The notes: generated by a model not told the origin, from the letters alone. Shown: positions 1 through 6,635, numbered from the stretch's first letter. The stretch is 19,507 nt of DNA from Bacteroidota bacterium (GCA_021793135.1 JAJYTI010000017.1:1-19507); one strand, 5' to 3'. Numbers and translations are program-made.

Positions 1-36
1 CAAGGGGTCCCTGGTTCAAGCCCAGGTGGGACCACC
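1..36 (+). tRNA. 3' end of a tRNA (partial, isotype unresolved)
   Basis: The window opens inside a tRNA. The T arm is visible: stem CCTGG (10-14), loop TTCAAGC (15-21), stem CCAGG (22-26). It is followed by the 3' acceptor strand TGGGACC (27-33), discriminator A34 and CC. Bases 5-9 (GGGTC) fit a short variable loop, so tRNA-Leu, -Ser and -Tyr are unlikely. The genome encodes ACCT rather than a full CCA. The anticodon lies outside the window, so the amino acid cannot be named. Confidence 0.85.
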
Positions 37-45
37 TTTAAATGT

Positions 46-77
46 AAAGCCTTCGATTTTTATCGGAGGCTTTTTTT
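46..77 (+). terminator. Rho-independent terminator of the tRNA
   Basis: A 12-bp stem with one G-U pair (AAAGCCTTCGAT at 46-57, ATCGGAGGCTTT at 62-73), a TTTT loop and an uninterrupted T run. It sits about 10 bases after the tRNA end and closes that transcription unit. Confidence 0.9.
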
Positions 78-156
78 ATTTTGTAACATTTTTATTTTCA
101 ATAATTGTGTTTTAGCTGTTGTTGAGCTAGTCTTCTCGCATACGATAATAATTTAC

Positions 157-310
157 TCCGCTCTCCCGCGTTAGTCCTCTCGTGTGGTATTTTTGTTTTT
201 AAAACTAGCATATTATTGTTCTTAAAATATCTTATCTTTATTCTTATGATTAGAAACTATAAACATTGTGAAGGATACACGATGCAATCGCGCAAGAGTG
301 AGGGTAGTTA
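157..310 (+). mobile_element. Miniature RAYT-derived element, copy 1 (internally deleted)
   Basis: About 150 bases that look like the two ends of the RAYT element at 1024-1797 joined together. The left part (157-256) aligns through the REP-like hairpin, the GTGGTAT motif and the invariant CTTATCTTTA block (231-240). Five bases later it keeps an ATG (246) followed by ATTAGAAACTATAAA, matching the start of the transposase gene (M-x-R-N-Y-K). It then jumps to a right end (266-307) that matches 1756-1797 at 33 of 42 positions. There is no transposase body, so it can only move in trans, if at all. Confidence 0.8.
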
Positions 311-318
311 TATATTTG
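311..318 (+). promoter_or_regulatory. Bacteroidota -7 promoter element TATATTTG
   Basis: TATATTTG matches the TAnnTTTG -7 consensus of Bacteroidota and lies 40 bases before the ATG at 359. No good TTG -33 box is seen at the expected distance. The box starts right after the right end of the miniature element, so the insertion replaced whatever upstream sequence the gene once had. Confidence 0.45.
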
Positions 319-358
319 TAAATTAACATTAGTAGAAGTAGTAGACTTCAATTTTTAT

Positions 359-535
359 ATGGAAAGACTTATAAAAACTATATCTAAAGCTGTATTGTTT
401 TTGACTGCTTTATGGTTTATGAATGCGGTAAGCTTAGATTCTATTTATGGGATAGTTCCTATCGTATTTTTTGTCGCAATGGTAGTTGCTGCTTTTATAA
501 ACTATTATAAAGATGTAAAGAAGAAAAAAAGCTAG
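359..535 (+). CDS. Small two-helix membrane protein, 58 aa
   Basis: Reading from ATG 359 to TAG 533-535 gives 58 residues with a basic N-terminus (MERLIKTISK), two hydrophobic stretches (about 11-24 and 31-48) and a strongly basic tail ending KDVKKKKS. This suggests a small inner-membrane protein with both ends facing the cytoplasm by the positive-inside rule. I recognise no family. A -7-like TATATTTG lies upstream and there is no Shine-Dalgarno sequence, which is normal for this phylum. It sits between a miniature mobile element and a second small membrane-protein gene. The coherent topology argues for a real gene, but no homology supports it. Confidence 0.5.
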   Translation: MERLIKTISKAVLFLTALWFMNAVSLDSIYGIVPIVFFVAMVVAAFINYYKDVKKKKS

Positions 536-554
536 TTAATCATCTTCCATCCGC

Positions 555-569
555 GATGCATCCTGCATC
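555..569. repeat. Short perfect hairpin
   Basis: GATGCA, TCC loop, TGCATC: a perfect 6-bp stem 20 bases after the small membrane-protein gene. No T run follows, so it is not a standard terminator. It resembles the short-loop hairpins of the nearby REP elements in form, but not in sequence. Confidence 0.4.
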
Positions 570-614
570 AATCTATTTTCGACATTTCTAGCAAATCACC
601 CTAAGAGTTCTAAA

Positions 615-654
615 AAGTTATCGTAACTTGAGGTTATGCTAATTAAAGCATAGC
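615..654. repeat. Two tandem hairpins before the PLDc_N-like gene
   Basis: Two neighbouring inverted repeats: AAGTTA-TCG-TAACTT (615-629, perfect) and GTTATGCT-AATTAA-AGCATAGC (633-654, 8 bp with one G-U pair). They end 13 bases before the ATG at 668, so they would fold in the 5' leader of that message or act as operator sites. No T run follows. Confidence 0.45.
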
Positions 655-667
655 AAAATAAATACAT

Positions 668-889
668 ATGAATTATTTTTTAGCATTAAGTTCGGGACAG
701 ATTTCAATACTCATAGGTTTATTGATTTTGGTTGTGATTCCAATGCTTTTAGCAGTAATTGATATTTTAAAAAGTGATTTCTCTGACAATGATAAATCTA
801 AATGGTTGCTAATTGTGTTCTTCACGAATATTTTTGGGGTTCTTATGTATTATTTTTATGGAAGAAATGAGAAAAACAGCTTTAAATAA
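668..889 (+). CDS. Small membrane protein with PLDc_N-like domain, 73 aa
   Basis: The 73 residues hold two transmembrane helices (about 12-32 and 45-62). The pattern IDILKSDFSDNDKSKW, then a helix, then GVLMYYFYGR, is typical of the PLDc_N family (phospholipase D nuclease N-terminal region), which in Bacteroidota usually occurs as short free-standing membrane proteins without any nuclease domain. The family is recognised from the D-x(2)-x-S-F/D-x(5)-K-x-x-W and G-x-x-x-Y-x-x-x-G-R spacing. The function of these stand-alone proteins is not established; an immunity-like or membrane-stress role would be a guess. The gene follows two hairpins and precedes the RAYT element. Confidence 0.75.
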   Translation: MNYFLALSSGQISILIGLLILVVIPMLLAVIDILKSDFSDNDKSKWLLIVFFTNIFGVLMYYFYGRNEKNSFK

Positions 890-965
890 AAACTTACTTT
901 ATCAACCTCTAAATACGATAGAAAAACTGAACCTATCTTTTCTTTTCCTACTCTTATTTCCACTG

Positions 966-988
966 CTAGCATTCTCTAAAAATGCTAG
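966..988. repeat. 8-bp inverted repeat after the PLDc_N-like gene
   Basis: CTAGCATT (966-973) and AATGCTAG (981-988) are perfect inverted copies around a 7-base loop. The stem lies 76 bases past the stop at 889 and lacks a T run, so it is at best a weak terminator or a 3' stabilising hairpin. Confidence 0.35.
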
Positions 989-1102
989 TGTGATAAAATC
1001 ACTTAATAAACTCCTATAGATGATTCTCTCCGTTCCCGTGCGAGTCCTCTCGCGTGGTATTTCAGTATTTCAAACTAACCTGCTACTGTTCTAAAAAAAT
1101 CT

Positions 1103-1110
1103 TATCTTTA
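1103..1110 (+). promoter_or_regulatory. Probable -7 element of the transposase gene
   Basis: TATCTTTA is one base off TAnnTTTG and lies inside a ten-base block that is identical in all three element copies. Its end is 5 bases before the ATG at 1116, so transcription would start at or near the start codon, giving a leaderless message (inference). Confidence 0.35.
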
Positions 1111-1115
1111 ATACT

Positions 1116-1679
1116 ATGAGCAGGAATTATAAATTTCATAATCCAGAAGGGCTTTACTTTGTAAGTTTTGCTGTTGTGGAATGGCTAGATGTTTTTACTC
1201 GAAATGAATACAAGGATATACTTCTTGAGAACCTCTCATATTGTCAATTAAATAAGGGAATGGAAATTATTGCGTGGTGCATAATGACCAACCATGTTCA
1301 TTTGATATTCAGAAGTGTTGAAGTTCAGCATCCGGCTTTGCTCCTTGGAGATTTTAAAAGGTTTACTAGCAAAGCTATTGTAAAGGAAATTAAAGAAAAT
1401 CCAGAAGAGAGTAGGAGAGAGTATTTATTAGAACATTTTAGAAATGCTGCTGGAAAATCTTCTAATGTTGCTAATCATCAGTTCTGGAGACATGATAATA
1501 AACCTATTGAGTTGTGGAGCAAAAAGATTATTTGGGAGAAGGTGAAATATATTCACAACAATCCAGTGGAAGCTGGTTTGGTCTTCAGGGCAGAGGATTA
1601 TATGTATAGTAGTGCTGTGGATTATTCAGGAGAAAAGGGATTATTAAATGATGTTGTTGTATTTCAGTATTTTGGATGA
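1116..1679 (+). CDS. REP-associated tyrosine transposase (RAYT, Y1/HUH family), 187 aa
   Basis: A single-domain Y1 transposase of the IS200/IS605-related REP-associated class. These enzymes nick single-stranded DNA next to REP hairpins and form a 5' phosphotyrosine link. The HUH motif is TNHVHLIF (H60, H62). The likely catalytic tyrosine is Y145 in KYIHNNPVEAGLV, and the conserved tail motif EDYMYSS follows. The GDFKRFTSKAI helix (78-88) is characteristic of the Bacteroidota RAYT branch. Length is complete for the family and no frameshift is seen, so the enzyme looks intact. The start follows the conserved leader shared with the two miniatures. There is no TnpB partner, as is usual for RAYTs. 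It may be domesticated for REP spread rather than behaving as an ordinary insertion sequence. Confidence 0.93.
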   Translation: MSRNYKFHNPEGLYFVSFAVVEWLDVFTRNEYKDILLENLSYCQLNKGMEIIAWCIMTNHVHLIFRSVEVQHPALLLGDFKRFTSKAIVKEIKENPEESRREYLLEHFRNAAGKSSNVANHQFWRHDNKPIELWSKKIIWEKVKYIHNNPVEAGLVFRAEDYMYSSAVDYSGEKGLLNDVVVFQYFG

Positions 1680-1713
1680 AGGGTAAAGAATTCATTTATT
1701 GAAAAATATAAAT

Positions 1714-1797
1714 TTGAATGCCACACGAAGGATTCGCGGCAGCGAGAGATAAGTTTTATGAAAGGTACGCGATACAATCGCGCACCAGCGAGGGAAG
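1714..1797 (+). repeat. Right-end REP doublet of the RAYT element
   Basis: Two hairpin-bearing units lie after the transposase stop. Block one (1714-1750) is an inverted, diverged copy of the left-end REP. Block two contains a perfect hairpin CGCGAT-ACA-ATCGCG (1768-1782) followed by CACCAGCGAGGGAAG. Block two is the part kept in both miniatures. Its reverse complement matches the left end of copy 3 (CCCTCG then six variable bases, then CGATTGTATCGC), so the ends are imperfect inverted repeats. Confidence 0.7.
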
Positions 1798-1954
1798 TGA
1801 ATTTTATAACTCAAACTACTGCTGTCGGTACTTATACCACAATGTTTAGTAAAATATATAGAAATACTTTTCATTTAAGTAGAGGAATGAGTAATAATAA
1901 TATTAAAGTTTATAATTTAAGTGATCAAGACTATAATTTTCTAGACAATTACAT

Positions 1955-2653
1955 ATGGAACAGAAATTAAATAAACTATGCTCATCCTTGAGTTCATTAG
2001 TCAATAAAACAATTTTATTCGCTTTGATAATGTTCAACATTGGCTGTAAAAACACTATGGAGCATAAACTTATTGAAAACGACTATCAGGATATGATTTC
2101 AAGCTATGAACTCTATTATGGTTTTGATCTGGATAATCCAAAAGAAACGATGGGTAACTTTCAGCATTTTATAGACTCAAATTTTGAAGATATTGCATAT
2201 ATAAATGAAAAAAAATATCATCTCCAATTAAGGACAGCGGATAGTGTCATTGTTATTAAATCATCTAATGTTTTCGACAGAACAACTATTCCTATAAAAA
2301 TAAATCTGAATAAAGCCCCTTATGATTATTGTCAAAGTTCTTCGTTGTCAACTATGGGTTATTTTTCAAAAGAGTTTAAAACACTTGACTATAAATATAT
2401 ATCTATATTAGATCAATATTTGAAGAACTCTTTTTCCGATTCTATAAGCATACCGGTATACAATAACGATAATCTTGGTGATATCCGATCCATTGCCACT
2501 TTTAAATTTAGTAAGAACGAAATGGCCTTGCTTTGTTCTCGCAACTTTGAAAATGAGCAGTTACAGAAAATTCAGGATTCCTTATATTTATATATAACAC
2601 AAGATCCATTTGATTTTGATTATGCTATTATCCCTGTGGGAAAATCGTACTAA
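1955..2653 (+). CDS. Hypothetical lipoprotein, 232 aa
   Basis: The N-terminus has a basic region, a hydrophobic stretch (NKTILFALIMFNIG) and a cysteine at residue 31, which fits a lipoprotein signal with a loose lipobox (N-I-G-C). The mature part has about 200 residues, rich in Asp, Asn, Tyr and Ser, with no transmembrane segment, so an outer-membrane or periplasmic lipoprotein is likely. I recognise no domain. The ATG at 1955 gives a normal signal length; an in-frame Met at residue 26 is too close to the cysteine. It lies just downstream of the RAYT element, ends at a good terminator, and has very AT-rich codons. It looks like lineage-specific accessory DNA. Confidence 0.7.
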   Translation: MEQKLNKLCSSLSSLVNKTILFALIMFNIGCKNTMEHKLIENDYQDMISSYELYYGFDLDNPKETMGNFQHFIDSNFEDIAYINEKKYHLQLRTADSVIVIKSSNVFDRTTIPIKINLNKAPYDYCQSSSLSTMGYFSKEFKTLDYKYISILDQYLKNSFSDSISIPVYNNDNLGDIRSIATFKFSKNEMALLCSRNFENEQLQKIQDSLYLYITQDPFDFDYAIIPVGKSY

Positions 2654-2670
2654 AGTAGATACCGATCGCT

Positions 2671-2715
2671 CGGATTTAACTTCGTTCAGTTCGGCTACGC
2701 CTCGGGTGTAATCCG
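2671..2715. repeat. REP-like long hairpin after the lipoprotein gene
   Basis: Arms CGGATT (2671-2676) and AATCCG (2710-2715) enclose a 33-base, unusually GC-rich loop containing TTCGGCTACGCCTCGGG. Its base composition stands out from the AT-rich surroundings. This looks like a dispersed intergenic hairpin repeat, and its sequence is unrelated to the RAYT ends. That it recurs elsewhere in the genome is inferred from its form. Confidence 0.45.
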
Positions 2716-2734
2716 TGCCTATAGTTTTAATCAG

Positions 2735-2757
2735 CCACCGTATTTTCGGTGGTTTTT
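2735..2757 (+). terminator. Rho-independent terminator of the lipoprotein gene
   Basis: CCACCG (2735-2740), loop TATTTT, CGGTGG (2747-2752), then TTTTT. It lies 81 bases after the stop at 2653, with the REP-like hairpin in between. Confidence 0.85.
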
Positions 2758-2826
2758 GTTTATAAAATAGATTGCAATTTTGTTTGTTTAATAAAATCCT
2801 CAAGGAGAGCGAAGACGTGCTGTTTG

Positions 2827-2950
2827 CCCTCGTTCCCGAACGATTGTATCGCATGGTATATTCGTATTTCGAAGTAACATGCTACTATTCTGAAAAAGTC
2901 TTATCTTTATTCGTATTATTAGAAATTGCAATCGCGCACTAGCGAGGGGG
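2827..2950 (+). mobile_element. Miniature RAYT-derived element, copy 3 (124 bases)
   Basis: The left end CCCTCGTTCCCGAACGATTG contains a CGAT-TGT-ATCG hairpin (2841-2851). It is followed by a leader parallel to the other copies, with the identical CTTATCTTTA block (2900-2909). Five bases later the transposase start codon position reads ATT, not ATG, then ATTAGAAA. The sequence then passes directly into the right end (2927-2948), which matches 1773-1794 at 20 of 22 positions. The whole coding body is gone. It sits between two convergent genes, 26 bases from the 3' end of the DUF2914 gene. Confidence 0.8.
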
Positions 2951-2975
2951 TTATTGCAAGCATAAGGTTAAAATA

Positions 2976-4091
2976 TTAAAACCTCCTCTCGACTAATCTA
3001 TTCCGTTCTTTACTAGTATCTTCTATAACCTCAAAATTAATTACACCCAGAATAAGTTCTTCTTCTGTTATAACATCTACTTTCCATAATCCTGGTTTAA
3101 CATTGTCCTTATACGTGTATCCGCGATATCCTTCATCACGACCTCCGGTAATTTCGTAGCCAATATTATCTACAACTTCCCAATTTTTTGTAGTTGGATT
3201 ATACCATTTCCATCGATGAGAAACAGATTTTTTAATTTCTGTAGGAGCAAAAATAGATGCAAAAACAAAGACTCTTTCTCCTGGTTTACGAAGAAATTCA
3301 AGTCGATGGTCACGCCAAAATATATACCATTCATCTCGTTCATAGGTTACTAAATAATCCCCGTTTTCTTTAACCACATTATGTGCAACCATACCAGAAT
3401 CTAATGCTAATGGTACAGGAGGAATAATATTGGTAAAGTAAAATAAATTTACTGTAACATAAATTCCAATAATAATCCCGATTAGCTTTTTAATTTTAAT
3501 TTCAGTACGTGTACGGGGACTTTTTCTATAGATAAAGGTTATTAAAGAAAGAGTAATAGCCAAACTTACCAAACCAGAAAAAATAAATATTAGGGTGTTC
3601 ATTTTTTTAATGAAGACCGGAATCATAAAGGTGAAAAAAGTAAAACTTATAAAGTAATAGACACTAAATTGAAGGTATTTGTTGGAAATTCTTTTTTTGA
3701 GGATCTCATTGGCAAATAATAATGCAACAAGAAGTATAAAAAAGATTAAAGTCTTTGAGGGAGAAACACTTCTTGAGAAAAAGATAACAAAAGCACTTGA
3801 AAGTCCACCAAAGAAAAATTGAATAACTAACGGAAAATAAATCTCAAAACGTTCTAGAATAGTGTTTTTCCATTTTCCATCGTCTTTCAAATTATATAGA
3901 TAAATAGTGATGGTCAATAAGGTCATATGCGAGCACAAAACCGATAAATCGTATACCCTATCGATACGTCCTAGAGTAAAGGAATCAAAAATAAATCCAC
4001 CCATAAAGAAGAAAACGGGCATGTATTTTTTGTGTTTTCTAAGGAACTTTTGGATTCGACTATTTTTATATCTCTCTATAGCACTTTTCAT
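2976..4091 (-). CDS. Seven-helix membrane protein with C-terminal DUF2914 domain, 371 aa
   Basis: After a basic cytoplasmic N-terminus (1-24) there are about seven transmembrane helices (roughly 25-42, 49-68, 86-106, 112-130, 142-162, 166-188 and 203-222). A soluble domain (about 235-358) follows that fits DUF2914, a family of unknown function. The family pattern is seen as SHRWKWYN (291-298), the G-G-R-D-E-G-Y-R-G-Y-T-Y-K run (316-328), PGLWKVDV (333-340) and LGVINFEV (348-355). The domain probably lies on the periplasmic side as a beta-sandwich (inference). Transcribed alone and convergent with the lipoprotein gene. No clear terminator follows; the hairpin in the nearby miniature element could serve. 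The start is the ATG complementary to 4089-4091. Confidence 0.85.
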   Translation of the reverse strand: MKSAIERYKNSRIQKFLRKHKKYMPVFFFMGGFIFDSFTLGRIDRVYDLSVLCSHMTLLTITIYLYNLKDDGKWKNTILERFEIYFPLVIQFFFGGLSSAFVIFFSRSVSPSKTLIFFILLVALLFANEILKKRISNKYLQFSVYYFISFTFFTFMIPVFIKKMNTLIFIFSGLVSLAITLSLITFIYRKSPRTRTEIKIKKLIGIIIGIYVTVNLFYFTNIIPPVPLALDSGMVAHNVVKENGDYLVTYERDEWYIFWRDHRLEFLRKPGERVFVFASIFAPTEIKKSVSHRWKWYNPTTKNWEVVDNIGYEITGGRDEGYRGYTYKDNVKPGLWKVDVITEEELILGVINFEVIEDTSKERNRLVERRF

Positions 4092-4319
4092 ACACTATCT
4101 AAATCTTACGTAAATATAGAAAAGATAAAACTTGCGATTTGTAAATTATAATTAATTTAAGTCTAGTTGATACCCTAAACTCTTAATATTCTTTATCTAA
4201 GTCTATAAGAAATAGTAGATTTTATTAAAGTTTTTTTCTATTGTCTATGCCATCATTTTATAAATAACAACCTTTAAAAGGAGTACCTTTAGCTTGTTTA
4301 AAAAACCTATTTTCATTCC

Positions 4320-4757
4320 ATGCGATTAAAAATAAAAACCAAGCTTCATCAAATCTTAGATGAGAAAATTATTCACTTTGAAAATATGATTGAAGATCTT
4401 CGTGCATCCAATACCGACACAAAAAGCAGTATGGGAGATAAATACGAAACATCTAGAGAAATGCTTCAGCAAGAAGTAATGCGAGTACAAAAGCAATTAG
4501 CAAACGTGCAAGAACAAAAACAAATCTTGAGTCGTATGCGTGATACGACGAATAAGAATATCGCATTTGGAAGTATTGTAAAAACCTCGGTAGGAAACTT
4601 TGTTATTGCCATCAGCATTGGAAAGTTTAAAGTGGATGAGGAAACCTATATAAGCGTGTCGGAACAAACGCCATTAGCTCAACAATTAATAGGTAAAACA
4701 ATAGGTGATACTTTTCTATTTCAACAAAAGGAAGCTCAAATTTTAGAGGTTGAATAA
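4320..4757 (+). CDS. GreA/GreB-like C-terminal domain protein with coiled coil, 145 aa
   Basis: Residues 1-75 are an amphipathic helical hairpin (about 10-30 and 45-75) with the conserved SSMGDKYETSREML motif (36-49). Residues 82-145 form a small FKBP-like beta domain (FGSIVKTSVGNFVIAISIGK, later QQLIGKTIGDTF), as in transcript cleavage factors GreA/GreB. Proteins of this kind are common in Flavobacteriia and are often misnamed 3-oxoacyl-ACP synthase in databases; nothing here resembles a ketosynthase. It may bind RNA polymerase through the secondary channel (inference). Lone gene, closed by a strong terminator. Confidence 0.75.
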   Translation: MRLKIKTKLHQILDEKIIHFENMIEDLRASNTDTKSSMGDKYETSREMLQQEVMRVQKQLANVQEQKQILSRMRDTTNKNIAFGSIVKTSVGNFVIAISIGKFKVDEETYISVSEQTPLAQQLIGKTIGDTFLFQQKEAQILEVE

Positions 4758-4782
4758 CACTAAATCAGTTTCAAATAGAAAT

Positions 4783-4818
4783 AACAAAAGCCGTTCAAAT
4801 TAATGAACGGCTTTTGTT
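4783..4818. terminator. Bidirectional terminator
   Basis: A perfect 15-bp stem (4783-4797 with 4804-4818) with loop AATTAA, ending in T runs on both strands (AACAAAAGCC...GGCTTTTGTT). It serves the convergent GreA-like gene (+) and T9SS cargo gene (-). Confidence 0.92.
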
Positions 4819-4839
4819 TTATTAAATAAGTTTTAAAGT

Positions 4840-6477
4840 TTATTCTTTAATTACTTTAAACGTTTTTTCAGTTCCGTTAAGTGATACTTTCATCATATAA
4901 ATTCCCTTTTGTAAGCCTTCGACATTAATCGTTTCTTCTTGAGTATTTGGAGTTAAGTTAATAACCTTTTGTCCAATTGTGTTATACAAAATCACTTCTT
5001 CAATTTGCTCATTAGCTTTTAAAGTAAGTTGATTTTTAGCTGGGTTAGGGAAATAAGAGAAGCCTTCAAAGTCATGATTTTCTACCGATAGAGAACCTAT
5101 GTTAATCATATAGTCTTCAGTTTCTCCAAAGTCATACTCATCACAAGGGTTTAAATCGCTATCTGCTTGAGTAACTAATCTAATACGCAATCTGTGGTTT
5201 CCTCCTTCAGCATCTTCTGGTACGGTGAATTCGAAGCTTTGTGGAGCATCTGTTAGACCTTGGTCTGTACGTGCAATCTCTTCGTCTTCATCAAAAACAC
5301 CATCGTCGTTGTAATCAATCCATGCTCTTAAATGTGCATTTGGATAAGTTGAAGTATATACTTGTAATTCTACTTCAAGATTATAAGTTTCTCCTGGAAG
5401 TAAATCAACAGGTGTTAAATCTGAATAATCAGAATATCCATCAAAATCATCAAAATCACAAGTAGAGTCGTTTTCTAAAGTACCGTTTTCTCCTTCTAAA
5501 GTTACTTTATGAATAAAGTCATTACCTAAACATCCAATGTAATAGTTCGGAATACAATATCCACCATCAACAAGAGTAGTGATTGTATACGGACCTTCCC
5601 ATGAGCTAGTTTCATTAGAATCACATACAGCTCTTACGTATATATCATATTTGGTAGCAGAATCTAAGTTGTCTAATTCAACTTCAGTATCTGTTGGGTT
5701 TGGGCTAACTAAAGTTCCTTCTGTATTTATATCAAATCCAGATTCACCCCAAATTACTTCCCACTCTTCTTCATCTCCATTAGAAGTCCAAGAAATCTCA
5801 GCATCGGTATCGGTAATCGCATCTGCAGTTATGTCGGTTGGACGTGGACAAGAAGATGGCAGGTCAATAGAGATATTATCAACTAGAATAACGAATTCAT
5901 CAGCATCTGAATATGCTTGGAATCCAAAATAATAAACTCCATCATCATCTACACTAAAAGTTTCCTCTGCAATAGCATAGGTGTCATTTAAGTTATTGAT
6001 GTCGTCTAAATCGATTAGAACCTCATCCATTTCTGTACTCTCTGGTGACGTACCATAAGCTACTTTTAATTTCTCTGTAGCAAAATTAGAGTCATTCGAG
6101 TATTTAAAACTAATTACATAATCAGTATCTGCTTCTAAGCTAATACCTGGTGTGAAGTACCAAGAATCTAATGCTTCTGTAGCACCCCATCCATGTCTTA
6201 ATGCATTTCCACTAAAACCAGTCTTAGAAGATACATCACGAGTACTCCAACCGTTACCTTCGTAATCTCCATTAATTACTTCTAACGAAGCACATTCTGG
6301 AATATCCGGAGGAGTTAAATCATCGAAATTTTCGTAATAAGGAACTGATTCAGGATTGCAATTTGGTTGTGAAGTAGCTGGCTGTTTTGAGTTTACCATC
6401 TCTTGCGATGGGGTGTTGTTTGCGTATCCTATACTACCTATTAGTACAGCATACAGCAAGCTCGAAATTTTTTTCAT
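4840..6477 (-). CDS. Secreted T9SS cargo protein (anchor J, FN3, GEVED, sorting domain), 545 aa
   Basis: The layout is: signal peptide (1-19, MKKISSLLYAVLIGSIGYA); a choice-of-anchor J / cleaved-adhesin-like beta-sandwich (about 45-206, with FSGNALRHGWGATEALDSWYFTP); a fibronectin type III domain (about 210-301); a GEVED domain (about 318-461, with AWIDYNDDGVFDEDEEIA and the hallmark GETEDYMINI); and a type A Por-secretion C-terminal sorting domain (472-545, YFPNPAKNQLTLKA...GLQKGIYMMKV...KTFKVIKE). The protein should cross the outer membrane by the type IX system and be anchored at, or released from, the cell surface. It has no catalytic domain, so adhesion or glycan/protein binding is more likely than enzymatic activity (inference). 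The mature protein is very acidic, with many Asp and Glu residues, which suits calcium binding and marine life. Monocistronic. Confidence 0.92.
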   Translation of the reverse strand: MKKISSLLYAVLIGSIGYANNTPSQEMVNSKQPATSQPNCNPESVPYYENFDDLTPPDIPECASLEVINGDYEGNGWSTRDVSSKTGFSGNALRHGWGATEALDSWYFTPGISLEADTDYVISFKYSNDSNFATEKLKVAYGTSPESTEMDEVLIDLDDINNLNDTYAIAEETFSVDDDGVYYFGFQAYSDADEFVILVDNISIDLPSSCPRPTDITADAITDTDAEISWTSNGDEEEWEVIWGESGFDINTEGTLVSPNPTDTEVELDNLDSATKYDIYVRAVCDSNETSSWEGPYTITTLVDGGYCIPNYYIGCLGNDFIHKVTLEGENGTLENDSTCDFDDFDGYSDYSDLTPVDLLPGETYNLEVELQVYTSTYPNAHLRAWIDYNDDGVFDEDEEIARTDQGLTDAPQSFEFTVPEDAEGGNHRLRIRLVTQADSDLNPCDEYDFGETEDYMINIGSLSVENHDFEGFSYFPNPAKNQLTLKANEQIEEVILYNTIGQKVINLTPNTQEETINVEGLQKGIYMMKVSLNGTEKTFKVIKE

Positions 6478-6635
6478 TTTGATAGGTTATTGGTTAAAAT
6501 TTAATAATACGTAAGAAATGTAAGGGAAAATTATTGTAAAATTAGTTAAAACTGATAATAATGTTTTTTAACATGAATCCAATGAATGCTTAAATGGATA
6601 AAGTTACTTGATATAAATTGTTGAGCTTGAATAAG

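Larger units (their letters stand above)
1024..1797 (+). mobile_element. Autonomous REP/RAYT element
   Basis: A single unit: left REP-like hairpin (CGTGCGAG at 1037-1044, CTCGCGTG at 1049-1056, TCCT loop), a conserved AT-rich leader with CTTATCTTTA (1101-1110), the Y1 transposase gene, then two hairpin-bearing right-end blocks (1714-1750 and 1756-1797). The right-end blocks read in the opposite direction to the left one: ATGCCACACGA at 1716-1726 mirrors the left TCGCGTGGTAT. Two deleted relatives in the same window mark the ends by comparison. No target duplication is apparent, as expected for HUH transposition. Confidence 0.8.

Noticed and set aside
813..1019. 68-aa ORF overlapping the end of the PLDc_N-like gene
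   Set aside because: It is in another frame of a well-supported gene, its remaining part is low-complexity AT-rich sequence containing an inverted repeat, and no start signal is seen.
1758..1970. 70-aa ORF starting in the right end of the RAYT element
   Set aside because: Its start lies in the repeated REP block and it runs through AT-rich spacer into the lipoprotein gene; no coding character or recognisable domain. A shorter version from 1888 (27 codons) is equally unsupported.
2588..2854. 88-aa minus-strand ORF
   Set aside because: It covers the lipoprotein 3' end, a terminator, a REP-like hairpin and part of a miniature element, so it is a chance frame.
157..2950. CRISPR-like array suggested by repeated blocks
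   Set aside because: Only three copies, spaced irregularly by hundreds of bases with genes between, and each has transposon ends; no regular spacers or cas genes.
5241..5932. Plus-strand ORFs within the T9SS cargo gene
   Set aside because: Antisense shadows of a gene with clear domains and a signal peptide.
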